Below, piece after piece: positions 48,815 to 57,387 of a DNA stretch of 64,000 nt. The stretch is from the NCBI RefSeq assembly GCF_026723865.1, contig NZ_CP113529.1, forward strand, positions 1,798,001 to 1,862,000, in the 5' to 3' direction. Source of the stretch: Mycobacterium sp. Aquia_216. Lineage in GTDB: Bacteria; Actinomycetota; Actinomycetes; Mycobacteriales; Mycobacteriaceae. Made by a program: the position numbers and the translations under genes. How positions within the stretch are numbered: position 1 is the stretch's first letter; each line of letters opens with the position of its first letter. The notes under the pieces were generated by a model. That model was not told where the DNA came from, searched no databases, and worked only from the letters and a program-made list of their open reading frames with translations.

Positions 48815-49226
48815 TGATCATCATCGGTTCGGGAGGGCCGAGTACCAGGCACGAGTCCTGCAAATGGGCGGTGCGGTATTGGATGCCACCGATCCAGTTG
48901 GGCAGCAAGCTGACTTCGACGTGGTGGGCGATCAGGCCGTCGTCAACGACGGAGAATGGGCCGCTATAGCTAAGATATCCACCGGCTGCCGCGGCGAGTT
49001 CGTTGTCGTGGGCGTGGTGCGGATCATCGCGGTCGAACGGTGTTCGGTCGGCGCGCATCAGCTGGGCCGACATGTAACCGTCCTGGGTGTACATGATGAT
49101 GCCGCGGGCATCAACACCCAGCGGGTAGGTCACATCGGACCCGTCCAGGGCAGTGCTTTCGTACGATTGCAGGGTCCACGCGCCAATCAGGTTGGTGCGC
49201 AATTCATTTACTGTTGTCGATGTCAT
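48771..49226 (-). CDS. Lipocalin-like domain protein
   Basis: 151 residues, opening LRTNLIGAWTLQSYESTALD and carrying GIIMYTQDGYMSAQLMR, both typical of the lipocalin-like family PF13924, and ending in RYAKLVWRRT. Such proteins form a small beta-barrel and are often associated with polyketide or lipid metabolism genes; ligand unknown. Its ATG overlaps the TetR stop by 4 bp (ATGA), so it is translationally coupled to that regulator. Confidence 0.85.
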   Translation of the reverse strand: MTSTTVNELRTNLIGAWTLQSYESTALDGSDVTYPLGVDARGIIMYTQDGYMSAQLMRADRTPFDRDDPHHAHDNELAAAAGGYLSYSGPFSVVDDGLIAHHVEVSLLPNWIGGIQYRTAHLQDSCLVLGPPEPMMINGVPRYAKLVWRRT

Positions 49227-49813
49227 TGGACGGGTGTCCCTTCTGCGGCGGCGGCGCTGGCGGTGAGTTCGGCGGTGGCCGCATCGAATGGCTCGGGGCT
49301 GCGCAGCACCCGACTGAGGATGAGCGCGCCTTCCATCGCGGTGACGGCATTGAGGGCGAGCCGCCCGGCCCGGCTTTCGGGTATGCCCTTTTCGGCAAGA
49401 CGAGCGGCCAGCGTCGCGATGATGTCCTGGAAGCCGCGCCGGGCGGTGTCGCTGAGCTGAGCTGAAGCCGGGGTGGCTTCGATGACGATGGGGGCGACGG
49501 CGCAGCCTGCGCGGTAGCCGCTGGCGATGAGTTCGTCGCGAGAACGGCCGATGAACGCCGCGATCAGTTCGGCCGCGGTACCGGTGGTGCCCGCGGCCCG
49601 GTTGATGTGGGCGATGGCGTCCGCGGCATGTATCAGCGCTACCTCGGTGGCGAGTTCTTCTTTACCGCGGGGGAAGTGGAAGTACAGCGACCCCCGGGGC
49701 GCCGAGCTCTCCGCGACGACGTCGGACAGCGCGGTGCCGAAGTATCCGTGCTCGCGGAAGAGCCGGCGGGCTGCCGCGATCATCCGGTCCTTGCTGTCAC
49801 TTCGCTTTGGCAT
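49223..49813 (-). CDS. TetR-family regulator
   Basis: 196 residues from ATG 49813 (MPKRSDSKDRMIAAARRLFR). The helix-turn-helix reads GYFGTALSDVVAESSAPRGS then LYFHFPRGKEELA, of the TetR subgroup with a C-terminal domain like those next to lipocalin-like genes. ATGs at 49822 and 49825 are alternatives. It is divergent from the enoyl-CoA hydratase gene, with a palindrome directly upstream of its start, so autoregulation and control of both sides are likely. Confidence 0.88.
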   Translation of the reverse strand: MPKRSDSKDRMIAAARRLFREHGYFGTALSDVVAESSAPRGSLYFHFPRGKEELATEVALIHAADAIAHINRAAGTTGTAAELIAAFIGRSRDELIASGYRAGCAVAPIVIEATPASAQLSDTARRGFQDIIATLAARLAEKGIPESRAGRLALNAVTAMEGALILSRVLRSPEPFDAATAELTASAAAAEGTPVQ

Positions 49814-49823
49814 GTCGCCCATC

Positions 49824-49846
49824 ATACATAGTCCTTGACTAAGTAT
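49824..49846. promoter_or_regulatory. Palindromic operator candidate for the adjacent TetR protein
   Basis: ATACATAGTC-CTT-GACTAAGTAT: two 10-bp half-sites matching at 9 of 10 positions. It begins 11 bp upstream of the TetR ATG and overlaps a plus-strand -35-like TTGACT (49835-49840), which is followed 18 bp later by TAGCTT. Binding would block transcription in both directions. Confidence 0.62.
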
Positions 49847-49911
49847 TCGAAGAAGTTCTAGCTTAGTGCCCATCAATAAGTATGACGACCGATATAGTTA
49901 TGGGGATTTCG

Positions 49912-50745
49912 ATGACCGAGCAGACCCTGGATCAGCCGGTCGGCGCGATACCGCCGGTGAGCGCGCCGGACCGGGATTCGTCGCCGGTCGCGCGCGAGAT
50001 GGACGGCCGCGTCGCCGTGCTCACGATGCAGCACGCCCCGCACAACTTTTTGAGTACCGCCCTGTTCGATGCGTTGCTCGATGGAGTCCGCTGGGCGGCC
50101 GAACGACGAGCACGTGCGGTGCTGCTGCGCAGTAGCCTGCGCAATTTCTGCGCCGGGGCCGACGTCGCGTTGTTCGAGAGCGCCGAGAGCGGCGAGGCCC
50201 CCGGCCTGGACGTCGTGGCGCTGCTGCGGGAATTCGACGCGCTACCCATTCCGATCGTCGCCGCCGTCCACGGCGTATGCCTCGGCGGTGGCCTGGAACT
50301 GGCGCTGGCTTGCGACCTGATCGTCGCCGGCGAGTCGGCCAAGATCGGCAGCGTCGAGGCTTCGATAGGGCTGAACCCATTGATGGGGGGCATTCAACGC
50401 GTCACCGAGCGCGCGGGCGCGGCGCGCGCCAAGGAGATGGCGCTGCTCGCCCGCCGCTATGACGCCCGCACGCTGGAACGATGGAACGTCATCAACCGCG
50501 TCGTCGCCGACGATCAACTTGCCGCGGTCACCAGTACGCTCGCCCATGAGCTTGCCAACGGGCCGACGATCGCGCATACGTCCACCAAAGCTATTGTCTC
50601 TCACACGGTTTCGCATGGGGTATCGGCGACCGATGAAGCGATGCGGGAATTGCAATCCGGCATTTGGAAATCCGAAGACTTGAAGATCGGGCTGGCGTCG
50701 CTAGCCACCGAAGGTCCCGGCGCGGCGCGATTCGTGGGACGGTGA
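49912..50745 (+). CDS. Enoyl-CoA hydratase/isomerase family protein
   Basis: 277 residues from ATG 49912 (MTEQTLDQPVG), which has GGGGAT 6 bp upstream; ATG 49882 would add ten residues. Crotonase fold: oxyanion-hole segments LLRSSLRNFCAGADVALFE and VHGVCLGGGLELALACD. The acidic residues used by hydratases are partly replaced (SIGLNPLMGG in the second site), so isomerase or other crotonase chemistry is possible. Its stop overlaps a GTG preceding the CoA-transferase start, giving a coupled pair. Confidence 0.88.
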   Translation: MTEQTLDQPVGAIPPVSAPDRDSSPVAREMDGRVAVLTMQHAPHNFLSTALFDALLDGVRWAAERRARAVLLRSSLRNFCAGADVALFESAESGEAPGLDVVALLREFDALPIPIVAAVHGVCLGGGLELALACDLIVAGESAKIGSVEASIGLNPLMGGIQRVTERAGAARAKEMALLARRYDARTLERWNVINRVVADDQLAAVTSTLAHELANGPTIAHTSTKAIVSHTVSHGVSATDEAMRELQSGIWKSEDLKIGLASLATEGPGAARFVGR

Positions 50746-50747
50746 TC

Positions 50748-51995
50748 ATGACTTCGAAGCAAGGGGAGCCACTCGAAGGCGTCCGGGTCATCGATTTCAC
50801 GCGGGTGCTGGCTGGTCCGCACTGCACCAAGCACCTGCTCGACTTGGGTGCCGAAGTGATCAAAATCGAACCGCCCCGCGGGGATATCAGTCGCTTCGCG
50901 TTTCCTCGTCGCGACGGGATCAGCGGTTACTACGCTCAACAGAACGCGGGCAAACGCAACCTGAGCATCGACCTCAACGTGCCCGAGGCCCGTGACGCGG
51001 TGTTGCGGCTGTGCGATACCGCCGACGTCATCGTCGAGAACTTCCGCCCCGGCGCGCTGGCGTCATTCGGCTTGGACTATCAGTCGGTGGCCGCGCGCAA
51101 TCCCGCAGTCGTCTACGCGTCCATCAGCGGATACGGGCAGAGCGGACCGTGGCGAACGCGCATGGCGTATGCGCCCACCGTACAAGCCGAAGTCGGCTTC
51201 ACTCAGAACACATTGCAGCAGTTCGGTGTTGAGGGTGCTGATCGCCGGTCGGATTCGCTGTCGCACGGCGACGTGTACGCCGGGTTACACGCCACGATCG
51301 CGGTATTGGCGGCCCTGCAACACCGCCGGGTCACCGGCGAGGGCCGATACATCGACGTGGCGATGGCCGCGGTGCTGACGTCGCTCAACGAGCGTGTGCA
51401 TTACGACCTCTCGGACGTCGATCTCGGCGCCGAGACGCCGATCCTGGGTGCCACCGATTGCGGGTTCTTCACCAGTCCTGAAGGACACCAATTCGTTACC
51501 CCGATGAGTCTGGTAGGGAGCATGAGCTTCCCGTTCTACCTGCACGCGATGCGGCGCCCCGACCTCGCCGACGACCCGCGGTTCCGCACCCCCGAGCTGC
51601 GCCGCCTCCACCTCCAGGCGTTGCACGCGATTGTGCAGACCTGGATCTACACTTTCGATTCCATGGACTCGCTCGACGCGCAGTTCGATGAGGCCAAGAT
51701 CGCCACCGGTCAACTGCGCGGCATCGCCGAGTTCAGCGAAACCGAGTGGGCCAACAGCTGGGGCGTCACCCGCGAGGTCTCCGACCGTCACGGCGGCAGC
51801 ATCACGATTCCCGCGCCACCCTGGCACTTCAGCGGGCACGCCGGCCCTCTGGCCACCCAGGTGCCCGCACACCAGGGCGAGCACAACGACGAGATTCTCA
51901 AAGAGATCGGCCTGACCGCCGACGAGATCGAGACTCTGGCGAAAGCCGGGGCGCTCGTTGAACCTGCACGTGAGACCGCAGGGGTGGTCGTCTGA
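50748..51995 (+). CDS. CaiB/BaiF-type (class III) CoA-transferase
   Basis: 415 residues. The family opening LEGVRVIDFTRVLAGPHCTK and DLGAEVIKIEPPRGD are present, followed by FRPGALASFGLDYQSVAARN. The catalytic Asp region typically after the Rossmann-like core is seen near DRRSDSLSHGDVYAG. It moves CoA between acyl groups. Starts 3 bp after the crotonase stop, so the two genes form a small acyl-CoA handling operon, divergent from the TetR gene. Alternative start: GTG 50742. Confidence 0.9.
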   Translation: MTSKQGEPLEGVRVIDFTRVLAGPHCTKHLLDLGAEVIKIEPPRGDISRFAFPRRDGISGYYAQQNAGKRNLSIDLNVPEARDAVLRLCDTADVIVENFRPGALASFGLDYQSVAARNPAVVYASISGYGQSGPWRTRMAYAPTVQAEVGFTQNTLQQFGVEGADRRSDSLSHGDVYAGLHATIAVLAALQHRRVTGEGRYIDVAMAAVLTSLNERVHYDLSDVDLGAETPILGATDCGFFTSPEGHQFVTPMSLVGSMSFPFYLHAMRRPDLADDPRFRTPELRRLHLQALHAIVQTWIYTFDSMDSLDAQFDEAKIATGQLRGIAEFSETEWANSWGVTREVSDRHGGSITIPAPPWHFSGHAGPLATQVPAHQGEHNDEILKEIGLTADEIETLAKAGALVEPARETAGVVV

Positions 51996-52091
51996 AGCCG
52001 CACCATGTTTGGTGAGCATGTCGATGGGTAGCCGAGTGGGAGCGCGCAAACCAGCCCGCGCGCTTCCATCGAACGAATTGGGGAGGACTCC

Positions 52092-52652
52092 ATGGCTCAG
52101 GCCGCCATCACGTCGCCCACCGATGTGGTCGACTTTCTTTCCAACCAGCACGAGCAGATCGAGTCGCTGTTCGCGAAAACGCTTGCGTCATCCGGCGACT
52201 CGCGCGAAACGGCTTTCGTCGACCTGCGTCGACTGCTCGCCGTGCACGAAACCGTCGAAGAGGAAATCGTTCACCCACGAGCCAAGCGCAAGATCGCTAA
52301 CGGCACCGCCGTGGTGGGCCAACGTCTTGAGGAAGAGCACGAAGCCAAGACGGTTCTGCAGAAGCTGGAGAAACTCGACGTCGACAGCGCCGAGTTCACC
52401 CGGCTGCTGACCGAGCTCCGCGATGCCGTACTTGAGCACGCCGCAAAAGAGGAGAAGGACGAATTCGCCAGGCTGGGTCAGGAATTGAGCAACCACGAGC
52501 TCGAAAGCATGGGTCGCGCCGCCAAGCTCGCCGAGGCGATCGCGCCCACTCGCCCACACGCGGGAGTTGAGTCGCAGGTGGCGAATCTGGTTGCCGGCCC
52601 GTTCGCCGCGATGCTGGACCGGGCTCGCGATGCCATCGTCGGCAAAGGCTAG
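52092..52652 (+). CDS. Hemerythrin HHE-domain protein
   Basis: 186 residues. The four-helix diiron pattern is visible: His20 with Glu24 (HEQIE), His52 with Glu56 and His61 (VHETVEEEIVHP), EEEHEAKTVL near 82-91 and LEHAAKEEKDEF near 112-123. Mycobacterial HHE proteins are linked to oxygen, NO or peroxide sensing and to iron storage. GGGGAGGA lies before the ATG. Transcribed alone or with the udgX gene, 77 bp downstream. Confidence 0.9.
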   Translation: MAQAAITSPTDVVDFLSNQHEQIESLFAKTLASSGDSRETAFVDLRRLLAVHETVEEEIVHPRAKRKIANGTAVVGQRLEEEHEAKTVLQKLEKLDVDSAEFTRLLTELRDAVLEHAAKEEKDEFARLGQELSNHELESMGRAAKLAEAIAPTRPHAGVESQVANLVAGPFAAMLDRARDAIVGKG

Positions 52653-52729
52653 CGCGTCCGCAGGGGTACGCCCGGGGGCATGATGTCCCTGGGTGACCTC
52701 TCGCATTGGGGAGCTTGCCGGATGAGACC

Positions 52730-53395
52730 ATGACCGCCACCAAGACCAGCGCAGCGCGCTACCTACCCGAAGACCGATCGCTTGATTCGCTGGCAGCGGC
52801 GGCCGGTAAGTGTCGAGGCTGCTTGCTTTTTGCGGACGCGACTCAAACAGTCTTTGGTCATGGTCGGGCGAAAGCGCCGATCATGCTGGTGGGTGAGCAG
52901 CCGGGGGACCAAGAGGATCGGGCCGGTCTGCCGTTTGTCGGCCCGGCCGGCAGATTGCTCGCCCGGGCATTGGAGGACGCCGAGATCGATCCGGCGTCGA
53001 CGTATCAGACCAACGCCGTCAAGCACTTCAAGTTCACCCGTAAGGGTGGCAAACGGCGGATACACCAGAAGCCGGGCCGCACCGAAGTCGTCGCATGCCG
53101 GCCCTGGCTCATCGCCGAGATCGAGGCGGTACGGCCGCAGGTGATCGTGTGCCTCGGTGCGACCGCAGCGCAATCGCTTCTGGGGGTGGCATTTCGGGTG
53201 TCCAGCCAGCGTGGCAAGACTCTCCGGCTACCCTCGGAGATGGGCGTGCACGTGACGCCTGAGCCTGTCGTGGTGGCGACCGTTCACCCGTCGGCGGTGC
53301 TGCGTGATCGCAGTGACCGGCACGACGACGCCTACACGGCGTTCGTCGCCGATCTGCACACCGCCCGGTCTGTTCGTGCGGCTTCCGCCCGCTAG
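52730..53395 (+). CDS. udgX: UdgX-type uracil-DNA glycosylase
   Basis: 221 residues from ATG 52730 (GGATGAG just upstream). Family 4-like Fe-S UDG fold: Cys28 and Cys31 in KCRGC, GEQPGDQEDRAGLPFVGPAG as the uracil-binding motif, and HPSAVLR near the C-terminus. The diagnostic UdgX loop KRRIH is present (His112), whose His forms a covalent bond with abasic DNA after uracil removal in M. smegmatis UdgX. It therefore probably caps uracil lesions tightly rather than only excising them. Mycobacterial UdgX is well described; no partner gene is adjacent here. Confidence 0.92.
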   Translation: MTATKTSAARYLPEDRSLDSLAAAAGKCRGCLLFADATQTVFGHGRAKAPIMLVGEQPGDQEDRAGLPFVGPAGRLLARALEDAEIDPASTYQTNAVKHFKFTRKGGKRRIHQKPGRTEVVACRPWLIAEIEAVRPQVIVCLGATAAQSLLGVAFRVSSQRGKTLRLPSEMGVHVTPEPVVVATVHPSAVLRDRSDRHDDAYTAFVADLHTARSVRAASAR

Positions 53396-53417
53396 GCCGG
53401 GGTAGTAACGGCGGCGA

Positions 53418-55211
53418 TCAATTGTTCTTGTGCGGCAAGAACTCCTGGGCTTTGGCCTTCAGGCCCGCCTTGATGAATCCAGCGCGGTCTTCGTCGCCGG
53501 CTAACACGGCGGCGGTGGTGGCCTTGAACTGCTCCCACGTGGCGTGCGGCGGTATGGGCGGCATGTCGGGGTCGGTGTAGACATCCAACACGGTGGGACG
53601 GTCGGAGGACAAAGCCTCGCGCCAGGCTTGCGCGAGTTCCTCGGGATCCTGGACGGCCAACGCCTTGAGCCCCAGGGCCGAGGCGAACCCGGCGTAATCG
53701 ACATCGGGAAGTGACTGGGATTCCTCAAATTTCGGCGCCCCTCCCATGGCTCGCATTTCCCAAGTCACCTGGTTCAGGTCGTTGTTGTGCAAGATGGCCA
53801 CAATGAGGCGCGGATCGTCCCATTCCTGCCAGTATCGTTTGATCGTGATCAGTTCGGCCATGCCGTTCATCTGCATGGCACCGTCACCGGCGAAGGCGAT
53901 GACCGGCCGTTGCGGATGGGCGAATTTGGCGCCGATCGCGTAGGGAACGGCCGGACCCATTGTCGCCAGGGTTCCCGACAGCGACCCGCGAATGTTGCCG
54001 TGGAACTTGAGATTCCGCGCGTACCAGTTGGCCGCAGAGCCGGAATCCGCCGTCACGATCGCGTTCTCGGGCAGTTGCTGGGAGAGCTCGGAGAACAGGC
54101 GCAGCGGATTGATCGGGTGGGCGCTGACCATCGCCTCCTTGTCCATCGTTTCCCACCAACGCGCGACGTTCTTCTCGATGCGCTCCCGCCACGACCTGTC
54201 CTGCTTTCGGCGCAGGAGGGGAATCAGTGCTTGCAGTGCGGCTTTGGCGTCGGCGACCACGTTGACCTCATACGGGTAGCGCATCCCGATCAGCTTGCCG
54301 TCGATGTCAATCTGGACCGCTCGACACTGCCCGAACTCCGGCAGGAACTGGCTATAAGGGAAGCTGGACCCGACGGTCAGCAGCGTGTCGCAGTCGCGCA
54401 TCAACTCATAGCTCGGCCGTGTCCCCAGCAATCCGATAGACCCTGTGACCCAGGGTAATTCGTCAGACAGCACGTCCTTGCCCAGCAGCGCCTTGGCGGC
54501 TCCGGCGCCGAGCAGGTCGGCGACTTCGGTCACCTCAGCACGTGCCCCGCGTGCGCCGGTACCCACCAGCAGGGCAACCTTTTTGCCGTCATTGAGAATT
54601 TCGGCCGCACGGGCGATCGCCGCATCGTCGGGGGCGATGGTCGGCCACTCGATGCCCAAACTCGACGGCACCATCTTGAAGGCGTGCGTAGGCGCGGAAT
54701 ATGGCAGCTCTTGCACGTCGGCCGGAATGATCAATGCGGTCGGGGTGCGCTGGGTCATCGCCACCCGGATGGCGCGATCGAGCACATTGGGTAATTGCTC
54801 TGGGACGGAGACCATTTGGATGTAATCGCTGGCGACGTCTTTGAACAGACTCAGGAGGTCCACCTCCTGCTGGTAGGACCCACCCATGGCGCTGCGGTTG
54901 GTCTGCCCGACGATTGCCACAACCGGTACGTGATCGAGTTTCGCGTCATAGAGGCCGTTGAGCAGGTGGATCGCGCCAGGCCCCGATGTGCCTATACATA
55001 CTCCGACGCGACCGGTGAACTTCGCATAACCGACTGCCTGGAAGGCGCTCATCTCCTCATGGCGTGCCTGAATGAATCTGGGCTGGTTGTCCGCACGACC
55101 CCATGCGGCGAGGATCCCGTTGATGCCGTCCCCTGGATACCCGAAAACATAGCGAACGTCCCAGGCCCGCAGACGCTCCAGCAGGTAATCGCCGACCTCG
55201 TTCTTCGACAC
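53418..55211 (-). CDS. Thiamine-pyrophosphate enzyme, pyruvate oxidase/acetolactate synthase-like
   Basis: 597 residues, GTG start with GGGAGGG 7 bp upstream. N-terminal Pyr domain with FGYPGDGINGILAAWG and the catalytic Glu in FIQARHEEMSAFQAVGYA, central FAD/regulatory domain, and C-terminal TPP domain with the GDGAMQMNG...HNNDLNQ motif (about 440-480). Layout equals PoxB-type pyruvate oxidases and related decarboxylases; it may bind FAD. Biosynthetic acetolactate synthase is less likely because no regulatory-subunit gene is nearby. A 786-bp region without an intact gene follows the start. Confidence 0.9.
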   Translation of the reverse strand: MSKNEVGDYLLERLRAWDVRYVFGYPGDGINGILAAWGRADNQPRFIQARHEEMSAFQAVGYAKFTGRVGVCIGTSGPGAIHLLNGLYDAKLDHVPVVAIVGQTNRSAMGGSYQQEVDLLSLFKDVASDYIQMVSVPEQLPNVLDRAIRVAMTQRTPTALIIPADVQELPYSAPTHAFKMVPSSLGIEWPTIAPDDAAIARAAEILNDGKKVALLVGTGARGARAEVTEVADLLGAGAAKALLGKDVLSDELPWVTGSIGLLGTRPSYELMRDCDTLLTVGSSFPYSQFLPEFGQCRAVQIDIDGKLIGMRYPYEVNVVADAKAALQALIPLLRRKQDRSWRERIEKNVARWWETMDKEAMVSAHPINPLRLFSELSQQLPENAIVTADSGSAANWYARNLKFHGNIRGSLSGTLATMGPAVPYAIGAKFAHPQRPVIAFAGDGAMQMNGMAELITIKRYWQEWDDPRLIVAILHNNDLNQVTWEMRAMGGAPKFEESQSLPDVDYAGFASALGLKALAVQDPEELAQAWREALSSDRPTVLDVYTDPDMPPIPPHATWEQFKATTAAVLAGDEDRAGFIKAGLKAKAQEFLPHKNN

Positions 55212-55439
55212 TGAATTCCCTCCCTAGCCGAACAGTTCGATGTTTCCGGTTGCCCAGATGTTGTGATACCGCGAATCGTTTCCGCGCAAGAACTTTCACG
55301 CCGGTAAGTGATCCGCGCGTTGGCTCCGTTCAGTGTGTGGTGCCACCCACCGTCGCAGCGTTGCCGGCGTTATCGGATGTCGAAGATTCCAGCCACGTCG
55401 CGACATCGGGGCCGAGACTGCTTGCTCGGCAAGCTGATG

Positions 55440-55661
55440 GTCGGCGGGTACGCGTCGCTGAACCCGCGTCGGCCGTGTTAGCCACATCGACGACGACGTC
55501 GGCGCTTTCCATTGCCCGGGGAACTCCCTGCCCGGCGATCAGGTCGGTGCCGTCGGCACGCGAGTTCTCCGCCCTCGCGACACCGCGGCCCCGCGAGCTG
55601 GCGGTGACGCGATACCCGGCCGTGCCGGTGGCCCCCATGACAGCGATCCTGGTCGTGATCG
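55440..55661 (-). pseudogene. Relic of an NmrA-like NAD(P)-binding protein
   Basis: The minus strand reads TTRIAVMGATGTAGYRVTAS then GVARAENSRADGTDLIAG and AMESADVVVDVAN, an almost intact first 70 residues of an NmrA-like atypical SDR (GATGxxG loop, DVV-DV strand). The reading frame then continues as unrelated sequence, and the remaining 180 or so residues of a normal member are absent. It is read as a truncated gene. The surrounding 55212-55997 holds no other gene. Confidence 0.5.
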
Positions 55662-55997
55662 CACCTGCTTCCTGCTGCTTACCGGCCCGAAACGCTCGCC
55701 GGGAAAAATAGGTACCCAGGAACAGCCATTGCAAACCGGCAAGGTACACACGCGTCCGCGTGAGTTCAGGGCGCATTGCGCCCGGATCGTGGTGATGCGA
55801 AAGATTAGCTCCGTTGACCAGGCGGAAGGGATCGGATGGTGCAGCGGAAGTTTGACCGCGCGCACGGTGGGAAGCCGATGAATTGCGGACGGCTTGGTCC
55901 ACGCGGCAGGCGATCTGTCGAACTCAAGCCTGTTGGGGCCAATTCGACTCGCAATCAAGGGTGCAAGCTCAACAACACCGAGAGGGAGGATCGAGTA

Positions 55998-56234
55998 ATG
56001 GGCGAGAACAAGAGCGGCGCGGAAGAAGCGGTTTCGGGAGCCGTCGAGGGCATCAAGGGCAAAGCCAAAGAGGTTGGCGGAACGCTGGCTGGTCGCGACG
56101 ACTTGGTCGAAGAGGGCAAAGCCCAGCAGGATAAGGCCGATGCCGAGCGCGATGCAGCCAAGAAGGAAGCCGAAGCCGAGGCCGCACGTGGTGGCGCTAG
56201 GGCCGCCGAAGAGCGCCAGAAGCAGCACCAATAA
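55998..56234 (+). CDS. CsbD-family stress protein
   Basis: 78 residues, highly charged and helical. The CsbD motif is seen as GAVEGIKGKAKEVGGTLAGR followed by DDLVEEGKAQQDKADAE; the C-terminus is Ala/Glu/Lys-rich and disordered-like. Family members are general-stress proteins of unknown biochemistry. GGAGG lies 9 bp before the ATG. A frame starting further upstream (55836) lacks a ribosome binding site and family similarity. Confidence 0.85.
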   Translation: MGENKSGAEEAVSGAVEGIKGKAKEVGGTLAGRDDLVEEGKAQQDKADAERDAAKKEAEAEAARGGARAAEERQKQHQ

Positions 56235-56365
56235 CTCCCTAGGCGCGGACGGGCCGGTCCGATGTGGTGCCGGCCTTTCCGTGCTCCAGGTTTCAGATGC
56301 CGACGCCGGGCTATTCCCAGTAGGAACTGTCGACGTACAGCACCGGCGGAATTAGCGAGGTAGTG

Positions 56366-56674
56366 ATGGGCCTGGGCGATCGGGCTTCGCGGGTCGTGGC
56401 GTTCTTGCGCGCCGGCTATCCCACCTGGGCACCCGCGCTGAGCTATATCCCGCTGTTAGCGCTGTTGCCGCGTCGAGTTACCGATGAAGAGATCAGAGCG
56501 ATCGTGCGCCGGTTCAGGCTTCGTCAGAGTCATCCGATCGACAACGCCGACATCGGTGTGGAGATCGCTCGGCTGACTCACGAGATGCCCTCCTTGGATG
56601 ACATCGAGCGCGTCCAACACCGGCTGGCCGCGAGCGAACAGCCGGGCAGTCACTCGGATCCGTGCGGCAAGTAG
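56366..56674 (+). CDS. DUF3349 protein
   Basis: 102 residues. The mycobacterial DUF3349 pattern is visible: VVAFLRAGYPTWAPALSYIP, LLALLPRRVTDEEIRAIV and, in the second half, PIDNADIGVEIARLTHEMPS. Small helical cytosolic proteins of unknown function, often several copies per mycobacterial genome. ATG 56366 is preceded by GAGG; a GTG directly upstream is possible. Confidence 0.85.
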   Translation: MGLGDRASRVVAFLRAGYPTWAPALSYIPLLALLPRRVTDEEIRAIVRRFRLRQSHPIDNADIGVEIARLTHEMPSLDDIERVQHRLAASEQPGSHSDPCGK

Positions 56675-56730
56675 CCGTTCTCTCCGGCTCGCGCATCCCT
56701 CGCAATTTCCGGTCTGCTTGCGTGCCAACG

Positions 56731-57348
56731 TCATTCGTAGGGCGGATATTGTGTGGACTTCAGGGCGCGGGCCAGATGCGCGGCATTGCGCGCGGCCGCA
56801 GCCGTCGCCGAAGCCACCGCCTCGGGGACCTCGTCGAGATCGTTGTAATCGGTCGACTCCATGGCCGCGCCGTTCCAGTAGGTACAACCCTGGGCGGGGA
56901 TGCTGTAACCGACGTCGTTGAGGGCTTGGAACAAGTCGGCGACGGTTTTGTGCGCCCCGTCCTCGTTTCCGACCACGCTGACGATCGCGACCTTGCCGGC
57001 CAACGAAGGACGGCCCTGCTCATCGCTGTTGGATAGTTCGGCGTCCAAGCGCTCCAACACTCGCTGCGTCACGCTTGAGGGGTGGCCGAGCCACACCGGG
57101 GTGCTGACCAGCAAGATGTCGGATTCGAGGATCTGGCTGCGGATTTCCGGCCACTGGTCGCCGTCGCCCATATCGGACTCGACACCAGGGGCGATGTCGT
57201 AATCCACACACCGGATCGCAGCGCACGCGACACCCTGGTCCCGCAACGTCGCGAAGACATGCTCGGCGATCAGCTCGCTGCTCGACGGCGCCGGGCTGGG
57301 TTTGAGGCTGCACACCAGGGCCAGCGCTCGCAGCGGTGTCGGTGACAT
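56731..57348 (-). CDS. Flavodoxin-fold NAD(P)H:FMN reductase
   Basis: 205 residues. Flavodoxin-like core with N-terminal LALVCSLKPSPAPSSSELIA (phosphate-binding loop), VSTPVWLGHPSSVTQRVLER and GKVAIVSVVGNEDGAHKT, the typical FMN contacts of the WrbA/ArsH-type reductases. It probably reduces quinones or flavins. Downstream of the endonuclease-fold gene by 39 bp on the same strand, so it may be the last gene of the long minus-strand unit that begins at 61.2 kb. Confidence 0.85.
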   Translation of the reverse strand: MSPTPLRALALVCSLKPSPAPSSSELIAEHVFATLRDQGVACAAIRCVDYDIAPGVESDMGDGDQWPEIRSQILESDILLVSTPVWLGHPSSVTQRVLERLDAELSNSDEQGRPSLAGKVAIVSVVGNEDGAHKTVADLFQALNDVGYSIPAQGCTYWNGAAMESTDYNDLDEVPEAVASATAAAARNAAHLARALKSTQYPPYE

Positions 57349-57387
57349 AGCGGGGCTCTACCCGCTCACCAGGCCGTGAAACGGCAT

